A model generated the notes under the pieces. It saw only the letters and a list, made by a program, of their open reading frames with translations, ran no database searches and was not told the DNA's origin. This document shows positions 32,384 through 35,647 of a stretch of DNA of 35,647 nt, piece by piece. The translations under genes and the position numbers were made by a program. Numbering within the stretch: the stretch's first letter is position 1; each line of letters starts with the position of its first letter. The stretch is from JANNMJ01 sp031426455 (lineage in GTDB: Bacteria > Bacteroidota > Bacteroidia > Cytophagales > Hymenobacteraceae), in contig JANPLI010000121.1 of NCBI GenBank assembly GCA_031426455.1, positions 1-35,647 on the forward strand. The letters run 5' to 3'.

Positions 32384-35300
32384 ATGCCGCACTTTTTTAC
32401 TTTTCGCTGGGGAGCCGCCCTGCTGGGCCTGCTCCTGTTTGCCGCTGATGTTCAGGCCCAGAAGGTGGGCATCGGTACCACCACCCCGGATTCGACCCTC
32501 ACCGTGCGCGGCGGCGCCCGCTTCCGCTACGGCGTGCAGGTGGGCGACTACGCGCTGCCCGCCCAGAAGGGCGCCCCCGGCGAGTTGCTGCTCACCGACC
32601 CCGCCGGCGGCGCCGCCCTACGCTGGTCCACGGGCCTAAGCTTCGCGCCCGGCCTGGGCCTGACCACGGGCGCTAACCAGCCGCTGGCGCCGGTCACGGT
32701 GGGCACGCAGAGTGCGGCCAGCTTCGTGCCGTTCGCCGGCCAGTACACCGATATGCGCAGCCTGGTGCTGCTGCGGGCCGCCGATCTGACGGCGGTCGGG
32801 CTGACGGCCGGGCCGCTGCTGGCGGTGGACCTGGAGGTATTCGCCAAAAGTTCGACCCAGCCCTACCAGAATTTCACCGTACAGCTCGGCGCCACGGCCC
32901 TGACGGCGCTGACGAACGGCGCCTTCCCGGCCGTCTCGCTCACGACGGTGTACAGCGGGGATTATACCACCGCGCTGGGCTGGAACAGCCTCCCCTTCAG
33001 CCAGCCGTTCGTTTGGGACGGCACCTCGAACCTGCTGGTGCAGACGTGTTTCGACAATGCCACCATCTCCGGGTCCGACCAGGTGCGGGCGCGCCTGACG
33101 TCGTACGTCGCCCAGCAGGTCACCACCAGCAACAACAACGGCTTCGCGGGCTGCGCGGCGCCGAGTGCCGGCGTCACGAGCCAGGTGCCGATCTACCGGT
33201 TCACGCCCGGCTCGCGCGGCTACGTGCTGCCCGCCGGCAGCCCGCTGCCCGGCCAGGTGCTGGTGGGCGGCCCGGCCACCGGTACCGGCCCCGACCCCGC
33301 CGTCTGGACCAGCGGCCTGGCCTACACCCCCGGTACGGGCCTGACCGTCGGCGACCCCGCGACCGCTACGGCGGTGGTGGTGGGCACCCAGGACCAGACC
33401 CAGGCCGACCCCTTCGTTTCCGGCTCGTTCACCGACGCCCGCTACCAGTACCTGCTGCGGGCCAGCGAACTGCTTGCCGCCGGCGTGCAGCCCGGCCCGC
33501 TGACGAGCGTGGCCACGCAAATCATCACCAAGAACACCACCGGCGCGTTCAGCAACGTGGTGGTGCGGCTTGGAGCCACGGTGTTCACGGCCCTGGCCAG
33601 CGGGCCGTTCGTGGCGGCGCCCGCCACCGTGGTGTACACGGGGTCTTACACGACCGCCGTGGGCTGGAACGAGATTCCGTTCGCGCAGCCCTTCGTCTGG
33701 GACGGCACCTCGAACCTGCTGCTGCAGTACTGTTTCGACAATGCCGCCACGGTGGGGCCGTTCGACGCCGTGGCGCACCGCAGTACCAGTTATTCTTCGC
33801 AACTGCTGGAGGTATCCACTATACCCAGCACCGTGGGGTGCGATCTGGCTTTCGGTTCCAGCCTCGCCCGCCTGCCGGTCTTCCGGTTTTCCAATAACCA
33901 GGTGCCTTACACGCTGCCCGCCGCCGGGGGCACCCCGGATCAGGTGCTGACGCAAACCGCCGTCGGACAAACCGCCTGGCGCGACCTGCCCTGGCGGCGT
34001 ACCGGCCCCGGCCTGGCCGACCTCTACCGGGCCACCGGCCGGGTGGGCATCGGCACGGCCCCCACCTCGTTCAAGCTGGAAGTAGCTAGCACCGACTACG
34101 TGACCCAGCGCCTGACTAGCTCCAATGCCATCGGCACCTGGCTCAACCTGACCAATACCAGCACCGGCGGCAGCGGCTTCCAGTTCATCAGCACCGGCGC
34201 CAGCAACGGCGAAGGCGCCAATAAGCTGCTGATTTACCCCGGCACGGGCGGCATCATCTCGCAGCGGGGGCTGACGCTCGACGGCCCCACGGGTAATTTC
34301 GGCATCGGTCTGTCCAGTGGGGCGCCTACGCCCGCCCAGAAGCTGCACGTGCTGGGCGCGGGGCAGTTTGAAAGCGGGGCCGCCGCGCTCCGGCTGGTGG
34401 GCGCCGGCACCGGCTCGCACGTGTACCAGGAGTGGTTCCCGGAGGGCGTCGCCAACGGCCGTAAGGCGTGGCTGGGTTACGGCAGTAACGGCAGTACGAC
34501 CCTGACGCTGACCAACCAGTACCCCTCCGGCGACCTGGATCTGGCCACTAACAGCACCGCGCGGCTGCGGATCGGAGCGGATGGCGATGTGGGCATTGGC
34601 ACGCCGAACCCGCGCGGCAAATTCGATGTGGACGGTCCCGGCGACGTGTACCTCGTCGATGATCCCGACAACGGTACCGCGCAGAGTGTTCTACTTCCGG
34701 GCCATCTGTGGCTCGCCCCGTACAGCGGCACCAGCGGCCTGACCTTCATCCAGGCGCGGGTGCCCAACCCCACCGCCGCCACCAACCTGGGCATCACGTT
34801 CCGCACCACCAATGCCGGCACCCTGACCGATGCCGTACGCTTGAATGCTAACGGCTTGGCCGAGTTCTTCGGCGGCGCCAACCTGACCGCTAACTATGCC
34901 TTTTTCGCCTACACCGGCACCAGCGCCGTCGCCGGTACTTCGACCAATCCGCTCAACGTCAGCATCCGCGCCAATGGCCGGGTGGTGGCCACGGAATTCA
35001 ACGCCACTTCGGACCGGCGCCTGAAAACCATCATCGGCCTGACCGATAACGCCGCTGATCTGACGCTGTTGAATCAATTGCGCATCACGGACTACCAAAT
35101 GCGCGACCGGGCGACGTTCGGTAACCGGCGCTTCAAGAAAGTCATTGCCCAGGAAGTGGAAGTCCTCTTTCCGCAGGCCGTGCTGCGCCAGACGGGCTTC
35201 CTGCCCGATATCTACGCCGTGGCCACCGAGGCGCACGCCGAAGCCGGCGACTCGCTGCTGACGCTGACGTTGCCCGCCGCCCTGCCCGAAGGCGCGACCG

Positions 35301-35647
35301 TGGGCCAGCGCCTGAAACTGATCGGCCCGGCCGGCGAGGTGATCGGTACGGTGGCCCGCGCCGCCGGGGTGGGGGCGCGCACCCTGACGGTACGCGGCGC
35401 GGGCGGGCCGGTGATGACCCTGGCCGCCACGCCCGCCGAAATCTTCGTCTTCGGCCTCGAACACCCGGACGTGCGCGCCGTGGACTACGAAGCCCTGTCG
35501 ATGCTCAACGTCAGCGCCACCCAGGAGCTGGCCCGGAAAGTAGCCGCTCTGGAAACGCAGAACGCCCAGCTCCGGCAGCAGGCCGGCCGGGCCGAAACCC
35601 GCGCCACGGCCGCCGAAGCCGCCACCACCAGTTTCGAGCAGCGCCTG
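32384..35647 (+). CDS. secreted modular Peptidase_S74 protein, copy B (3' end outside window)
   Basis: Tandem paralog of copy A. From the ATG at 32384 the frame stays open for 1088 codons to the window edge with no stop, so the C-terminus is missing. The signal peptide (MPHFFTFRWGAALLGLL) and the two beta-rich domains are close copies of A. One GTWLNLTNTS module is present. Where A has its second such module (31063-31293), B has an unrelated stretch (about 34600-34853, beginning NPRGKFDVDGPGDVYLV), after which similarity resumes at LAEFFGGANLT. The S74 domain starts at Ser876-Asp877 with Lys881. The terminal coiled coil differs from A and is already longer when the window ends. Its function is as for A: probably a trimeric surface fibre matured by self-cleavage. 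Confidence 0.8.
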   Translation, partial: MPHFFTFRWGAALLGLLLFAADVQAQKVGIGTTTPDSTLTVRGGARFRYGVQVGDYALPAQKGAPGELLLTDPAGGAALRWSTGLSFAPGLGLTTGANQPLAPVTVGTQSAASFVPFAGQYTDMRSLVLLRAADLTAVGLTAGPLLAVDLEVFAKSSTQPYQNFTVQLGATALTALTNGAFPAVSLTTVYSGDYTTALGWNSLPFSQPFVWDGTSNLLVQTCFDNATISGSDQVRARLTSYVAQQVTTSNNNGFAGCAAPSAGVTSQVPIYRFTPGSRGYVLPAGSPLPGQVLVGGPATGTGPDPAVWTSGLAYTPGTGLTVGDPATATAVVVGTQDQTQADPFVSGSFTDARYQYLLRASELLAAGVQPGPLTSVATQIITKNTTGAFSNVVVRLGATVFTALASGPFVAAPATVVYTGSYTTAVGWNEIPFAQPFVWDGTSNLLLQYCFDNAATVGPFDAVAHRSTSYSSQLLEVSTIPSTVGCDLAFGSSLARLPVFRFSNNQVPYTLPAAGGTPDQVLTQTAVGQTAWRDLPWRRTGPGLADLYRATGRVGIGTAPTSFKLEVASTDYVTQRLTSSNAIGTWLNLTNTSTGGSGFQFISTGASNGEGANKLLIYPGTGGIISQRGLTLDGPTGNFGIGLSSGAPTPAQKLHVLGAGQFESGAAALRLVGAGTGSHVYQEWFPEGVANGRKAWLGYGSNGSTTLTLTNQYPSGDLDLATNSTARLRIGADGDVGIGTPNPRGKFDVDGPGDVYLVDDPDNGTAQSVLLPGHLWLAPYSGTSGLTFIQARVPNPTAATNLGITFRTTNAGTLTDAVRLNANGLAEFFGGANLTANYAFFAYTGTSAVAGTSTNPLNVSIRANGRVVATEFNATSDRRLKTIIGLTDNAADLTLLNQLRITDYQMRDRATFGNRRFKKVIAQEVEVLFPQAVLRQTGFLPDIYAVATEAHAEAGDSLLTLTLPAALPEGATVGQRLKLIGPAGEVIGTVARAAGVGARTLTVRGAGGPVMTLAATPAEIFVFGLEHPDVRAVDYEALSMLNVSATQELARKVAALETQNAQLRQQAGRAETRATAAEAATTSFEQRL

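Overview
The window looks like chromosomal DNA of a GC-rich Bacteroidota, most likely a Hymenobacter-like member of the Cytophagales (inference). Three things point there: two giant secreted proteins ending in type IX secretion (T9SS) C-terminal domains, promoters of the Bacteroidota TAnnTTTG type, and LytTR response regulators paired with TPR-containing histidine kinases. No tRNA, rRNA, CRISPR array or recognisable transposase was seen.

Layout. 171-9365 (minus) is a 3064-residue secreted metzincin protease with ten IPT/TIG domains, two beta-propeller-like blocks and a T9SS signal. 9756-10880 is a coiled-coil J-domain protein. 11025-13777 is a two-component pair (HisKA_2 kinase and LytTR regulator) split by a heptanucleotide array. 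13859-17338 (minus) is a UvrD/AddA-like helicase whose terminal RecB-type nuclease fold seems to have lost catalytic residues. 17496-19065 is an overlapping pair, an AAA/ABC-type ATPase and a small PD-(D/E)XK protein; the central part of the ATPase gene is strikingly AT-rich. 19161-21095 is a second TPR histidine kinase. 21541-24963 is a second T9SS protein with FG-GAP/VCBS repeats. A vestigial kinase C-terminus (25111-25242) precedes a second LytTR regulator (25314-26096). 26256-26846 (minus) is an XRE-type regulator, divergent from a fused methyltransferase / Mrr-like nuclease / PKD-like protein (27010-28719). 28854-32117 and 32384-end are tandem paralogous secreted proteins with a Peptidase_S74 intramolecular chaperone; the second is cut by the window edge.

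How the genes may work together. The centre and right (13.9-19.1 kb and 26.3-28.7 kb) carry DNA-processing genes with a defence flavour: a helicase, an ATPase-nuclease pair and a restriction-modification fusion with its probable regulator. Around them lie surface/secreted proteins and signalling genes.

The most notable points are: (1) at least six unrelated 7-bp tandem repeats, several inside or touching reading frames and in two cases next to or within a T9SS sorting domain; (2) the mosaic ATPase gene of the ATPase/PD-(D/E)XK pair; (3) the methyltransferase-nuclease fusion with an Ig/PKD-like tail and a dense palindromic control region; (4) modular exchange between the S74 paralogs; (5) the remnant of a lost kinase. 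All family assignments come from motif reading without database searches.
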